DNA from: an uncultured Eubacteriales bacterium
GTDB lineage: Bacteria; Bacillota; Clostridia; Oscillospirales; Acutalibacteraceae
Reading direction: 5' to 3'
NCBI GenBank assembly: GCA_934647945.1
Contig: CAKUFK010000004.1
Location: forward strand, 79,261 to 143,260
DNA: 64,000 bases
The notes below the pieces were generated by a model. That model did no database searches. It was not told where the DNA came from and was given only the letters and a program-made list of their open reading frames with translations. A program made the translations under genes and the position numbers. Positions 28,101 to 44,466 of the stretch are shown here, in pieces (the stretch's first letter is position 1; each line of letters opens with the position of its first letter).

Positions 28101-28666
28101 ATCGGATCGCCGCCTTCCGGACCGTCCGTCCCGTTTTCCTTGCGATACAGCCAGATATAGACGCGGCCATATCGGTAGATCCTCTGAAGTTTGAGCCCGC
28201 CGACCTCCTCGGGCGCCTGATCCCGGTCGCTCTCACAGACCACGGTGCCGCCCGGATCGATCTGCGGGGCCAGCCGCGCAAGCGCCTCTGGCAGCAGCCC
28301 GGACGCATAGGGCGGGTCGAGAAAGGCGAGGTCAAAACGTTCCCGGCCCCGTTCCAGGAACAGCATGGCGTCGGTAGTGAGCACATGCGCGCTGGCGTAT
28401 AGGCCCGCAGCCTTCAAATTACGGCGGATCACCTCCGCCGCTTCGGCGTTCCGGTCGATAAAGATGCACCCGGCCGCGCCCCGGCTCAGGGCCTCGATCC
28501 CCAGTTGGCCCGAGCCCGCGAAAAGATCGACGGCCCGGCGTCCCTCGATATCGAACTGTATGGCAGAAAACAGGCCTTCCTTCACCCGTTCCGCCGTCGG
28601 CCTGGTCTCCTCACCCGGCAGGGTTTCCAGCCGGCGTCCCCGGGCCGTTCCCGTAATCACTCTCAT
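28097..28666 (-). CDS. rsmD: 16S rRNA (guanine(966)-N(2))-methyltransferase
   Basis: Methylates G966 of 16S rRNA in the small subunit. 189 aa. Motifs: N-terminal VITGTARGRRL, RPTAERVKEGLFSAI, the SAM-binding DLFAGSGQLGIEALSRGA near residue 50 and the catalytic DPPY near residue 120. ATG 28666 is preferred to an upstream GTG because the family starts MRVI. Coupled to coaD. Confidence 0.95.
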   Translation of the reverse strand: MRVITGTARGRRLETLPGEETRPTAERVKEGLFSAIQFDIEGRRAVDLFAGSGQLGIEALSRGAAGCIFIDRNAEAAEVIRRNLKAAGLYASAHVLTTDAMLFLERGRERFDLAFLDPPYASGLLPEALARLAPQIDPGGTVVCESDRDQAPEEVGGLKLQRIYRYGRVYIWLYRKENGTDGPEGGDPI

Positions 28667-28753
28667 TGTCTCTCGTTTCACTCCGCCTATTCATGGAATG
28701 GCTGGCATCGCCGGTTTTCGCCAATATCCGGCTTCTCAACATCTATTATCCCA

Positions 28754-29569
28754 TCAACCGGCCGTGGTGTCAACCTGCAATTTCCGGTCTTTGTCGGCGC
28801 TTGCTTCCACCGCGTCCTGCACCGCCGCCTCAAATCCGCCCCGCACCAGCGCCCGTACCCCTTCGATGGTGGTACCGCCCGGCGAACAGACAGCGTCCAT
28901 GAGCGCCCGGGGATGATCCCCCGACTCCTTGAGCAGCCGCGCGCTGCCCAGAACCGCCTGTTCCGCGATTTTGAGCGCGGCATCTTTGGGGATCCCATAC
29001 CGGACTGCGGCGCCGGCCAGGGCATCCACATACAGGAAGGTGAAGGCCGGCGAACATCCCGCAATGGCCGAATAGGCGGAAAAATATCGCTCGTCGAGCT
29101 CCATGACCTCGCCGACCGTCTCAAAAATCAAGCGCACAGTCCCCCTGTGCTCCTCCGTCACCTGCGCGTTCCCGCAAAAGGCCGACATGGCCTCTCCTAC
29201 CCGGGCGTTGAGATTGGGCATCACCCGCACGATGGGCAGACCGGGCCCCGTGAATGCCTCGATGGACGCCAGCGTCTTGCCCGCCGCGATGGAGATCACG
29301 AGGGGGCACTCCTGGCGGAGGACCGGAGCCAATTCCGGCAGCACGTCGGGAAACACCTGCGGCTTGACGGCCAGGAGCAGGACATCCGCCCCTTCCGCCA
29401 CCTCCGTGCCGGAATCGCAGATGCGGACACCGCATTTCTCGAACAACGCCGCGAGCTTGGCGGCGTCGGTGTCGTATACCAGCAGGTCATTGCCGGAAAA
29501 TCCCCCCGCCGTCATGCCGCGGAGAATCGCGCCTGCCATGTTGCCGGCACCTATAAATCCAACTTTCAT
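28754..29569 (-). CDS. proC: Pyrroline-5-carboxylate reductase
   Basis: Last step of proline synthesis, NAD(P)H reduction of pyrroline-5-carboxylate. 271 aa. The Rossmann motif GFIGAGNMAGAI is at residues 4-15, VMPNLNARVG near 118, and the signature GCSPAFTFLYVDALAGAAVRYG near 162 with the C-terminal SPGGTTIEGVRAL. Ribosome binding site GGGGAG five bases before the ATG. Own promoter upstream. Confidence 0.96.
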   Translation of the reverse strand: MKVGFIGAGNMAGAILRGMTAGGFSGNDLLVYDTDAAKLAALFEKCGVRICDSGTEVAEGADVLLLAVKPQVFPDVLPELAPVLRQECPLVISIAAGKTLASIEAFTGPGLPIVRVMPNLNARVGEAMSAFCGNAQVTEEHRGTVRLIFETVGEVMELDERYFSAYSAIAGCSPAFTFLYVDALAGAAVRYGIPKDAALKIAEQAVLGSARLLKESGDHPRALMDAVCSPGGTTIEGVRALVRGGFEAAVQDAVEASADKDRKLQVDTTAG

Positions 29570-29622
29570 TCCGACTCCCCCATTGTGAGCCCTGTCCGGC
29601 GACGGACAGGCCGTTTTCTTCC

Positions 29623-29650
29623 ATCTTACCACAATCCCTCGCCCTGTCAA
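29623..29650 (-). promoter_or_regulatory. proC promoter
   Basis: Minus strand TTGACA (29645-29650), 16 bp, TAAGAT (29623-29628). Confidence 0.7.
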
Positions 29651-29713
29651 GAAAACGGCGGATAAAGTCTTCCTTCCCCGCACGGATAGCCGCATCGGTT
29701 GCACTTGTATGCA

Positions 29714-29742
29714 TTGCCATGGGTCCATCCGAATGGTATACT
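29714..29742 (+). promoter_or_regulatory. Promoter of the acetyltransferase gene
   Basis: TTGCCA (29714-29719), 17 bp, TATACT (29737-29742). Confidence 0.65.
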
Positions 29743-29857
29743 GTACACAGCCGGACGGCCCGGCTTCCAGGTAAGCCATGATTTCATCGGCCCGGCATCT
29801 TTTCGGGACGCCCTGCGCACCCGGATTCAACCGTCACTTGCCCAGGGGGAATGGCAT

Positions 29858-30472
29858 ATGCAACTGGAACTCAGGGAACTCAGAAAACAGGACTATAAAA
29901 AAACCATACGCTTCGCCATCACCGGCATGCACTTCGACTGGTATATGGACAGCCGGGTATTGCTGAACCTATACGGCCGCTATTTCTGGTATTTGGAGCT
30001 GACACGTGCCACACAGGTGATTGCCGCCTATGCGGAAGGGGACTTCGCAGGCGTGCTGCTCGCCGCAGTCAAGGGTGAGGAGAAACGGCATCGTTCCTTT
30101 TGGAAATCCCTGTATGTGACGATTTTTGATCGGTTGCAGAGGGGCTTTTCTAAAGACGGGGCCGGCGCTTATGAAGCCGCGAACAAGGACCTGTTCGCGC
30201 GGTACTGCAAAAACAACACGCCCGATGGGGAAATCCTTTTCCTGGCAGCAAACCCTGAACTGAAAATCAAGGGGATCGGAACCGCTTTGCTCGCGGAATT
30301 TGAACGCAGAGAGCAAGGGAAAACCGTCTATGTGTATACCGACAACGCCTGCACCTATTCGTTTTATGAACACAGAGGCTTTGAACGCGCCGGCGAGACG
30401 GACATCGTATTGCGTTTGGGGAGCAAAGAGGTCCCCCTGAAATGCCTCTTGTACAGCAAAACCATCCCATAG
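29858..30472 (+). CDS. GNAT family N-acetyltransferase
   Basis: 204 aa. The acetyl-CoA binding segment reads LAANPELKIKGIGTALLAEFER near residues 127-148, followed by VYVYTDNACTYSFYEHRGFER, the typical beta-alpha end of the GNAT fold. The N-terminal 110 residues include a conserved-looking FDWYMDS and a longer insertion (FDRLQRGFSKDG). The substrate is unknown. The ATG at 29858 follows GGGGGA; the longer frame from 29699 would start inside the promoter. Confidence 0.88.
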   Translation: MQLELRELRKQDYKKTIRFAITGMHFDWYMDSRVLLNLYGRYFWYLELTRATQVIAAYAEGDFAGVLLAAVKGEEKRHRSFWKSLYVTIFDRLQRGFSKDGAGAYEAANKDLFARYCKNNTPDGEILFLAANPELKIKGIGTALLAEFERREQGKTVYVYTDNACTYSFYEHRGFERAGETDIVLRLGSKEVPLKCLLYSKTIP

Positions 30473-30595
30473 GCCGGGCGTACCCGGGAGAACACCGTAT
30501 CTCCGTGTCCCGGAGAGGTTAAATCCCTTCCCGGACGCTTCGGCATAGGATTTGGTATAGTACGGACACCGCCGCCAAGAAAGAGTGGGTGCCCT

Positions 30596-31440
30596 ATGAC
30601 GAAACCAAATCCGTACCGGGCGGAACGGCTCCTGCTCATCGTGTGATGCCTGACCGCGCTCACGGCCTGCAGAAAGGGGAAACCGGACAGCGCCTCCGCC
30701 GCCGGCACGGTTCCCACAACGGCGGCCGGCTCCATCCCCGTCGGTATCCGCCGCAGCGGACACGACGGAGGCACCGGGGACGACAGGGACATCCGGCCCA
30801 GATGCCTCGGACGGCACTGGGACGGCTGCGCCGGTTTTCGCGTCCTGCCGGAACCGGCTCGGCACGGAGGACTGGCTGGTCCTATCCGGCTATTTTTCCG
30901 TTCGGCAGGAGGGCGCGGCTTTTCAGTGGATCCCGTTTGGTTCCACACAGCCGCAACGCGTCGTCCAGGACGGCTTTTATTCCGACGCCGCGTTCGTGAA
31001 CGAACAGGGAACGCAACCGATCCGTTTCCTCACCCTCTGCGACTTGGACCAGGACGGGGGGAAAGAACGGATCCTCCGTTTTTCGGCCGAAGGCGGGCCC
31101 TATCTGCTTCTTTTCCGGAAAGGGGAGGCCTTTTACGGTACCGAACGGACCCGGGCCTTCCAGGATCTGCAAACAGACGGCGTGTACGCCGCCTCGAACG
31201 GGGCCATGGACAGCGAATACGCCCGGCTGCGGCTCCGCGGCGGCCGGTTTTATGAGGAAACGCTGGCACACAGGCAAAGCGGCGGCAGCAAAGAAAGCGA
31301 GACCTTCTCCACCGACGGCCGGCCGGCGACCGAGGCGGCGGTTCTGGCGTGGGAAAAGGCCGCCCTGGTGGGAGGGGGCGCTGGACCCCTCTTTCGGCAG
31401 AATAAGCGCCTTTTCGGAATTTTGTTCGATTTTTATACGG
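30596..31440 (+). pseudogene. Degenerate lipoprotein gene
   Basis: From ATG 30596 the sequence encodes a signal peptide (ERLLLIV, then CLTAC as lipobox), but codon 17 is TGA where a TGG would keep the frame. After the lipobox comes a Thr/Ala/Gly/Ser linker that continues only after a change of frame near 30735, leading into a plausible folded domain (EDWLVLSGYFSV, IRFLTLCDLDQDGGKERILRF, AFYGTERTRAFQDL, YARLRLRGGRFYEE). A further frame change near 31370 is suggested because this frame then runs without a stop into the antisense of fbp. I do not recognise the family. The end coordinate is approximate. Confidence 0.6.
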
Positions 31441-31445
31441 ATTGT

Positions 31446-33407
31446 TTATTTTTTCGGGCGCAAAACGCCCGACCGATAAGCCTCGAGCAGCGCCTTGAGG
31501 GCGGCAATCCGGTCGAGTGTCTCCCGTCCCTCGTCGGTATCCCGGTTGAGGATCCGGGCCTTGGACGTCTCAAAGATATTCTTCGTCGTCAGAATATCGG
31601 AATTGTCCTGGATGACCGCCCGGATACCAGGAAAGCCCTTATGGGAAATCAGGCGCAGGCCCCAGGAATTGTAAATGAGGGTGTATCCGGCAATGCCGGT
31701 GGTTTGATGGTAGGCCTTGCAGAAGCCGCCGTCGATGACCAGCAGGCGCCCGTCGGCCTTAATGGGGCTTTCCCCTTTCAGGGTCCGGACCGGCACATGG
31801 CCGTTGATGATGTGGGAGAAGGCCGGATCCAGCCCAAACTCGGACAGGATCCGGTCGCAGACCGCCCGGTCCCCGAGCAAACGGTAGTAGGGATTCTTTT
31901 TCTCTTCCCAGACCGAACGGTCGGAGACAAAATACCGTTCGAACGTGGTGATCTTCTCCCGCCCGAACAAGGGCGAGCGCCGGCCGCACCAAAGATACCA
32001 CAGAAAATCCACGCACCGCTGCTTGTCGGGGTGCCCTTTCGGCAGGAAGTAGGCGCGGCGGGCCATATCGTCGCAGGCGTCCATATAGGCCCGTCCCCTG
32101 AGCTCCCGCCCCTCGGGGGCGAACGCCAGGAACTGCCCCTCCTCATCCAGTGGGATACAGCCGTGATAGAGCAGATTCCGGTTGTAGATGGTATACATGC
32201 CGCCCTTATTGTACAAAAACGCCACCTGCTGCTGCAAACGGGCACTGTGGCGGAAGGCGTGGCGCAGGGAGGCCATCAGCTCCCGCTCGGCGAGGGTCAG
32301 TTCAAAGGGATTTTCCGGATCGACGGTGGGAAAATGCGCGTCGTTGAGCGCGTAGTCCACGCCGTCGATGGTGACGGTCTTCCGGACGGTGTCGATTTTG
32401 TCGAGCAGCAGGCGGTCTTCCATCCCGTATTCGGGATGACGGAGGATGAGCTGCCCCTCCAGCTTGAATTGCATGATGGCGACGGCTTTATGGACTTTGG
32501 AAAGGGTATCCATGCTGGTTTTGAGATACTCCTTGTCATCAGGCGTGCGCGGCATGAACCAGGTGCAGTCACGGTACGTTTCCTGCGCGAAGGCGATCAT
32601 ATCCCGCAGGCTGATGCCGTATCCGTTTTCCACGATGTCCAGGGTGTTGTACTGGAGAGCGAGGTTGAGCACGCAGGCAATACACGCCTCATTGCCTGCG
32701 GCCGCGCCCATCCACAGGATGTCGTGGTTGCCCCACTGGACATCCACGCAGTGGTGCCGCATGAGCAGGTCGAGGATCCGGTCGGCACGCGGCCCCCGGT
32801 CGAACACGTCCCCCACGATGTGCAGCCGGTCCACGGCCAGACGCTTGATCAGGGCGCAGAGTGCCCCGATCACCTCGTCCGCGCAGTCGGTTTCGACGAT
32901 GGTGGTCACGATGTTCTGCACATAGGCGGCCTTGTCCTTTTCCTCGAGACTCGTGTACAGAAGCTCATCAAGTACATCGGCATAGCCTTCGGGAAGGGCG
33001 GCACGCACCCTGGAGCGGGTGTATTTGGACGCGACTAAGCGGGCTGTCTCGGTCAGGCGATAGAGGGTGATGCTGTACCAATCGGTCATGTCCGCGCCGG
33101 ATTTTTTGACCTCCTCGATTTTTTCCTCGGGATAATAGATCATGGCGGCGAACCAGGCACGCTCCCGTTCCGGCACCGTGTGCCCGAATGCGGCGTCCAC
33201 CTTTTCCCGGACGACTCCCGAGCAGTTGTTGAGGATATGCCGGAAGGCCTCATCCTCACCATGCAGGTCGCTCATAAAATGCTCGGTGCCCTTTGGCAGG
33301 CTCAGGGTCGCGCCCAACTGGATGATCTCGCTGCACACCGCTTCCACGGTGGGATACTGGCGGGAGAGCAGCTCCAGGTAAGCATGCTCGGAACGATTCG
33401 TGGACAT
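31446..33407 (-). CDS. fbp: Fructose-1,6-bisphosphatase, class III (Bacillus type)
   Basis: Gluconeogenic hydrolysis of fructose-1,6-bisphosphate. 653 aa, standard for the large class III enzyme of Firmicutes. The metallophosphatase motifs are MSDLHGE near residue 45, GDVFDRG near 197 and WGNHD near 222, with FGREKITTFER and the C-terminal NGHVPV near 540. AAAGGAG precedes the ATG at 33407. Stands alone, on the minus strand, with a degenerate gene beyond its 3' end and the hairpin-element region at its 5' side. Confidence 0.96.
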   Translation of the reverse strand: MSTNRSEHAYLELLSRQYPTVEAVCSEIIQLGATLSLPKGTEHFMSDLHGEDEAFRHILNNCSGVVREKVDAAFGHTVPERERAWFAAMIYYPEEKIEEVKKSGADMTDWYSITLYRLTETARLVASKYTRSRVRAALPEGYADVLDELLYTSLEEKDKAAYVQNIVTTIVETDCADEVIGALCALIKRLAVDRLHIVGDVFDRGPRADRILDLLMRHHCVDVQWGNHDILWMGAAAGNEACIACVLNLALQYNTLDIVENGYGISLRDMIAFAQETYRDCTWFMPRTPDDKEYLKTSMDTLSKVHKAVAIMQFKLEGQLILRHPEYGMEDRLLLDKIDTVRKTVTIDGVDYALNDAHFPTVDPENPFELTLAERELMASLRHAFRHSARLQQQVAFLYNKGGMYTIYNRNLLYHGCIPLDEEGQFLAFAPEGRELRGRAYMDACDDMARRAYFLPKGHPDKQRCVDFLWYLWCGRRSPLFGREKITTFERYFVSDRSVWEEKKNPYYRLLGDRAVCDRILSEFGLDPAFSHIINGHVPVRTLKGESPIKADGRLLVIDGGFCKAYHQTTGIAGYTLIYNSWGLRLISHKGFPGIRAVIQDNSDILTTKNIFETSKARILNRDTDEGRETLDRIAALKALLEAYRSGVLRPKK

Positions 33408-33609
33408 AAAGGAACTCCTTTCGGCGCATTGGGATTTTGAAATGCCGCCGGACGGCGGCTATGCGGGGCTGCCGCATGGTTTACGATGACTATAGTATAT
33501 CACAAAGCCCGCCGTTCTACCATCTCGCCTTTCCGCCTGTGCATCCGGCGCCACCTGGGGCGGTGCCGGATGCTACGAATCGCACGGCGGATGACTGTAA
33601 TATAAATCT

Positions 33610-34055
33610 ATGATTTTATAGCCACCCAAGCCCCGGGCCGCAGCCCTTTTTTGTATATAGGCGGGTTTGGGCGTCTGCCCTCCCGCCGGCTTTCCTAAAG
33701 AGAAAGCCGGCAAGCTGCCTGGGGATCCCAAGGGGGGAACCCCCCTTGGCACGTCTTTGCCTTCTTTCTTCGTGTGAAGAAAGAAGGTGGCCGGCAGGCC
33801 AGACTTTTGTTGCGATATGTCCGCGCATAAAGAACGCAATCCTACCCAAAAAGTTATCGACTGCGCGGCCACTTTCTTTTGTCCTCGGCGACAAAAGGAA
33901 GCAAAAACGCCGCCGGGAGCTTCGCCCCCGGACTCCCAGAGAATGTGCCGATTTTCTCTTCATGAAAATCGGCGGGTACGGAATCTTTTGAACCGACGCC
34001 CATACAACAAGGGGGCCCGAGGCCCCCGGGAGTTTGGGTGGTCATAATCTTATCA
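33610..34055. repeat. Modular hairpin element, unit A1
   Basis: Non-coding element with imperfect terminal inverted arms (33613-33636 against 34025-34048). Hairpins in order: 33685-33711 (10-bp stem, loop CTAAAGA), 33728-33749 (10-bp), 33760-33787 (12-bp, loop GTGT), 33876-33897 (8-bp), a GC-rich imperfect hairpin about 33912-33937, and 33947-33973 (10-bp, loop TCTTCAT). The segment 33750-33792 is identical to 58520-58562 in unit C1. Open frames here (up to ~140 codons) have no ribosome binding site and follow the hairpins, so I regard them as spurious. Confidence 0.85.
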
Positions 34056-34520
34056 GATAAAAACCGCTCTATCGGGATACGATCCTGGGCCGCAGCCCTA
34101 ATGGTATGGTTGGTTCGGGTGATAACGCTGCCTCCGGTTTTCTCTTCATGAAAACCGACAAATGATCCTGCGTCTTTGCCTCCTTTCTCCGCACAGAGAA
34201 AGGAGGTGCCAAAGCATAGCATGTGCTTTATGGCATGAGCGAATAAAAACCCGCAAGTGATAGTAAGGTTTGGCCTGATGGCCACCCCCTGTCTTTACGA
34301 CAAGAAGGCCGGGTCGAACGCCGTCGAAATCATACGCGGCCTGCCCCGGCCCTCGCAAATGCTTCCGTATTTGCCCGAGGCTAATCGAGTAGGAACGGGG
34401 AAAGAAGCGTCAGGGGGCATGCCTCCTGAACCCCCGGGTGAACGGCCGGTTTCCTTTATAGGGAAACCGGCACTGGCGAGATCACTCAACCCCGGGAGTT
34501 TGGGTGGTCATAATTATATA
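34056..34520. repeat. Modular hairpin element, unit A2
   Basis: Second unit in tandem, more diverged. It keeps hairpins at 34135-34157 (8-bp, loop TCTTCAT), 34179-34206 (11-bp) and 34445-34471 (10-bp). Its right end (34490-34514) repeats 25 bases of the right end of A1 exactly at an offset of 466 bp. The inner part 34191-34350 resembles the region after metK (51368-51520). Only fragments of hairpins 2, 4 and 5 are recognisable. Confidence 0.75.
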
Positions 34521-34624
34521 ATATAAAAAACCATTCCCCAGGTCCTTGAGCGAGTATCCTTTCCATAGATTCCCGGCGCTTTGACACGACCGGTATAAGG
34601 CCCTGCGGCCTGCGCAGGCAATAA

Positions 34625-34668
34625 AACAAACTCCCCCTGGAAAGCTAGCTTTCCAGGGGGAGTTTGTT
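34625..34668 (-). terminator. Terminator of the beta-lactamase-like gene
   Basis: Perfect 22-bp inverted repeat (34625-34646 with 34647-34668) ending in an AACAAA/TTTGTT tract; unusually long and without a separate loop. Confidence 0.85.
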
Positions 34669-34678
34669 GTCCGCCGTC

Positions 34679-35677
34679 TCATCCCTGCCCGTAGGCCGTC
34701 CGATGGATGGCGTCCACAAGACCGGCGATCTTGTGGAAGGTGGCGAGGGTCGAATCGGTCTCGGGCGTCAGGGTGGTAAAGATGGTCAGGATATACGGAT
34801 GCTCGTTGTAGACGATCGCCGCATCGTGATACCCCATATTCCCCTGCTCGCCGTACTTGTGCGCAACTGTGTATTTCCCTTTGAACGCGTCGGGTATCTG
34901 GAGCTGATAGGTGGTGTGGGTCAGGTAATCGTAGAGCATCTGCCCCTCCTCCGACCCGGCCTCGATAAAGCGGTAGATATCCTCGAAGTAGAGGCCGGCA
35001 TCCCGAGCCGAGAGATACCCGAACCGGGGTTTGGGCAGACGCAGGTCGGTCTCGATCCCGAGAGAAGCGGCGTAATCGACGAAGCCATCAAAGGCATACC
35101 GCTGGTTGAGCATATAATAAGCCGTGTTGTCACTGTACAGAATCGCGTATTTGAGCAGCTCGTCCACCGTGAAGGCGGTCCCGATCGGGAAGGAATCGAT
35201 ATGGGTGGATCCCCCCATTTTGGCTGTCATTTTGAGCTTTTCGTTCCGGTCGACGCCGGAGGAGAGCAGGTATTTGACATAAGGCGCCTTGATGCAGCTG
35301 GCGCTCTGCCAATCATAATCGGCCAGATACTCGATAGTCAGGCCGCTTTCGATGTCGCGATAATACAGGGACGCCTTGGAGTTCAGGCCGGTATACAGCT
35401 TTTCAAGAGCGTCCAGGGAAGCCTTGTCGATTTTCAAGCCGTAGGGGTTATTGACCAACAGGCCGCGAATCGCCTCGTTCGCGTTGGTTTTGGTGGGTGC
35501 CAGCGTCGTTCCGGCCGTGGTGGGGGCGGTCGTCGCGGCGGTGCTTCCGCCGGTGATGACGGCCCCGGGATCGGAGGATGACGGTTCTGCCGGGGACAAG
35601 CAGCCCGTAAGAGAGACCGATAGAAGCAGGGCGGCAAACCAGGGGGCGGCGGTTTGTTTCAAGCGGGATAGAGGCAT
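34679..35677 (-). CDS. Class A beta-lactamase-like serine hydrolase, lipoprotein
   Basis: 332 aa exported lipoprotein: a signal peptide with lipobox LTGC near residue 24, a ~45-residue Ser/Thr/Ala/Pro linker, then a serine hydrolase domain. The catalytic SxxK is SCIK (SASCIKAPY) near residue 125 and the SDN motif is in YSDNTAYYM near 180. The KTG triad is replaced by HKYG near 275, and I find no ExxLN omega-loop Glu, needed by true class A enzymes for deacylation. It is therefore more likely a cell-wall peptide-interacting or penicillin-binding protein than a resistance enzyme. The start at 35677 follows AAAGGAAAGG. Confidence 0.85.
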   Translation of the reverse strand: MPLSRLKQTAAPWFAALLLSVSLTGCLSPAEPSSSDPGAVITGGSTAATTAPTTAGTTLAPTKTNANEAIRGLLVNNPYGLKIDKASLDALEKLYTGLNSKASLYYRDIESGLTIEYLADYDWQSASCIKAPYVKYLLSSGVDRNEKLKMTAKMGGSTHIDSFPIGTAFTVDELLKYAILYSDNTAYYMLNQRYAFDGFVDYAASLGIETDLRLPKPRFGYLSARDAGLYFEDIYRFIEAGSEEGQMLYDYLTHTTYQLQIPDAFKGKYTVAHKYGEQGNMGYHDAAIVYNEHPYILTIFTTLTPETDSTLATFHKIAGLVDAIHRTAYGQG

Positions 35678-35834
35678 GGACTGTCCGACCTTTCCTTTTC
35701 GAAAGAAGACACGGCTCCGTGTGTATCGAGCTTTGTTTTCTTTCGCATAAACTTCCTTCGCAGGGTCAACAATACGGTTTGTGCAGAAAAGACTGGAAAA
35801 TACATAAAAAAAGCTGCCAATTCTCAAATAATCA

Positions 35835-35863
35835 TTGACAATGGCAGGTACATGATGTATTAT
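35835..35863 (+). promoter_or_regulatory. rpoB operon promoter
   Basis: TTGACA (35835-35840), 17 bp, TATTAT (35858-35863). The leader to the rpoB start is about 200 nt and no attenuator hairpin stands out in it. rplKAJL are not upstream. Confidence 0.7.
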
Positions 35864-36069
35864 AGTATACTGCACAACCACGGGTGGATAAGCCGATGAA
35901 CAGGAATAGTATAGCACACGTTCGGAGAAATGGCAAGGGCCTATGCAAAAAAAATTGGGCAAATCCCCAACGCTTCCTCCGAAACCATCCGTGGAACGCA
36001 AACGCTCCCGGCCGGGCGGCCTGTCCGGCCGAATTGGAATGAAAATGGAAAACAGGAGTGATCGGGCGA

Positions 36070-39780
<3,711 letters not shown>

Positions 39781-39802
39781 TAAAGGGGAGGACGGAAAGC
39801 AT

Positions 39803-43450
<3,648 letters not shown>

Positions 43451-43496
43451 TACAATAGTCAACCGTGGCATCTGCCGTACAGGGGAGGGGTCTGTC

Positions 43497-43745
43497 TTGA
43501 GCGCCGCTTTGGAAAAACCTCTGGTTTCGGGCGCCAAGCAAACCCAAAGGGCCTTGCAAAACGGCCGGGCCCTGCGGGTCTACATCGCCCGGGATGCCGC
43601 ATCCCGGGTAGCAGACCCCGTCCGGACGGCGGCAAGCGAGGCCGGCGTGCCGGTGTGTGAGGTCCCCACCATGCGGGAACTCGGCCGGTCCTGCGGGCTG
43701 AAGGTCGGCTGCGCCTGTGCGGCGACCCTTCGTGTGCAGGGTTGA
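43497..43745 (+). CDS. L7Ae/YbxF-family RNA-binding protein
   Basis: 82 aa K-turn-binding type protein found between rpoC and rpsL in many Firmicutes (YbxF/RplGB group). Conserved features are the KQTQRALQNGRALRVYIARDA start and the VPVCEVPTMRELGRSCGLKVGCACAA end, in which LG..CG/ is the family signature. The start is a TTG with GGGGAGGGG upstream, nine bases away. It is presumably non-essential and binds kink-turn RNA; which RNA is unknown. Confidence 0.88.
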   Translation: MSAALEKPLVSGAKQTQRALQNGRALRVYIARDAASRVADPVRTAASEAGVPVCEVPTMRELGRSCGLKVGCACAATLRVQG

Positions 43746-43824
43746 CCCCGGATCCTCATTTTTGTTCCAAAAGGGCGTATGAGCGCTCTTTTCGGATAGA
43801 TACTATATGTAGGAGGTGTTAGAT

Positions 43825-44250
43825 TTGCCCACCTTTAACCAGCTCGTGCGCAAAGGCCGGGAAGAGATCGGGAAGAAGGCGAAGGCGCCTGCCCTGCTCA
43901 AGGGATGGAACTCCAAAAAGCGCATTCCCACCGACCAGAATTCCCCCCAGAAGCGCGGCGTGTGCACCGCGGTGAAAACGTCGACCCCGAAGAAGCCGAA
44001 CTCGGCCCTCCGGAAAGTCGCCCGTGTGCGCCTCTCCAACGGGATCGAAGTGACGTCCTATATCCCCGGCGAGGGCCACAACCTGCAGGAGCACAGCGTC
44101 GTCCTCATCCGCGGCGGCCGTGTCAAGGACCTGCCCGGTGTGCGGTATCACATCGTGCGCGGCACCCTGGACGCGCAGGGCGTGGCCAAGCGTATGCAGG
44201 CCAGGTCCAAGTACGGCGCGAAGCGTCCCAAGGCCGGAGCTGCCAAGTAA
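43825..44250 (+). CDS. rpsL: 30S ribosomal protein S12
   Basis: 141 aa decoding-centre protein. Starts at TTG 43825 with AGGAGGTG ahead, giving the family start (M)PTFNQLVRKGR. It carries KTSTPKKPNSALRK and the GEGHNLQEHS and RGGRVKDLPGVRYH loops; the two lysines where streptomycin resistance mutations arise are the wild-type residues. First gene of rpsL-rpsG-fusA-tuf. Confidence 0.96.
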   Translation: MPTFNQLVRKGREEIGKKAKAPALLKGWNSKKRIPTDQNSPQKRGVCTAVKTSTPKKPNSALRKVARVRLSNGIEVTSYIPGEGHNLQEHSVVLIRGGRVKDLPGVRYHIVRGTLDAQGVAKRMQARSKYGAKRPKAGAAK

Positions 44251-44466
44251 TTCGGGAGTTCCGCCCGATTCCATCCGTCGATGGAATCCCCACATGTTCA
44301 TCAGAGGTTTTGATGCGATGCCGTGCGCGCGCAGCGCGTTTCGGCGGCAGCTTTGATATATGCCCGGCTTTGTCCGGGCCTGTAGCGGATCTGCCTCGCA
44401 TCGGCCAACGGGAGACTGTGCCTTTCGAGTACCGATGATATCATTTATGTGAAGGAGGGAAGTAAA

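Noticed and set aside
30644..30646. Selenocysteine or other UGA recoding in the lipoprotein signal peptide
   Set aside because: No selenocysteine insertion hairpin follows, the position is in a signal peptide, and further frame changes point to decay.
30996..33038. 680-codon open frame on the plus strand
   Set aside because: Its first part belongs to the degenerate lipoprotein gene; the rest is antisense to fbp.
44251..44466. Possible extra gene between rpsL and rpsG
   Set aside because: Short frames only, no start signal; the gap most likely is a leader for rpsG.
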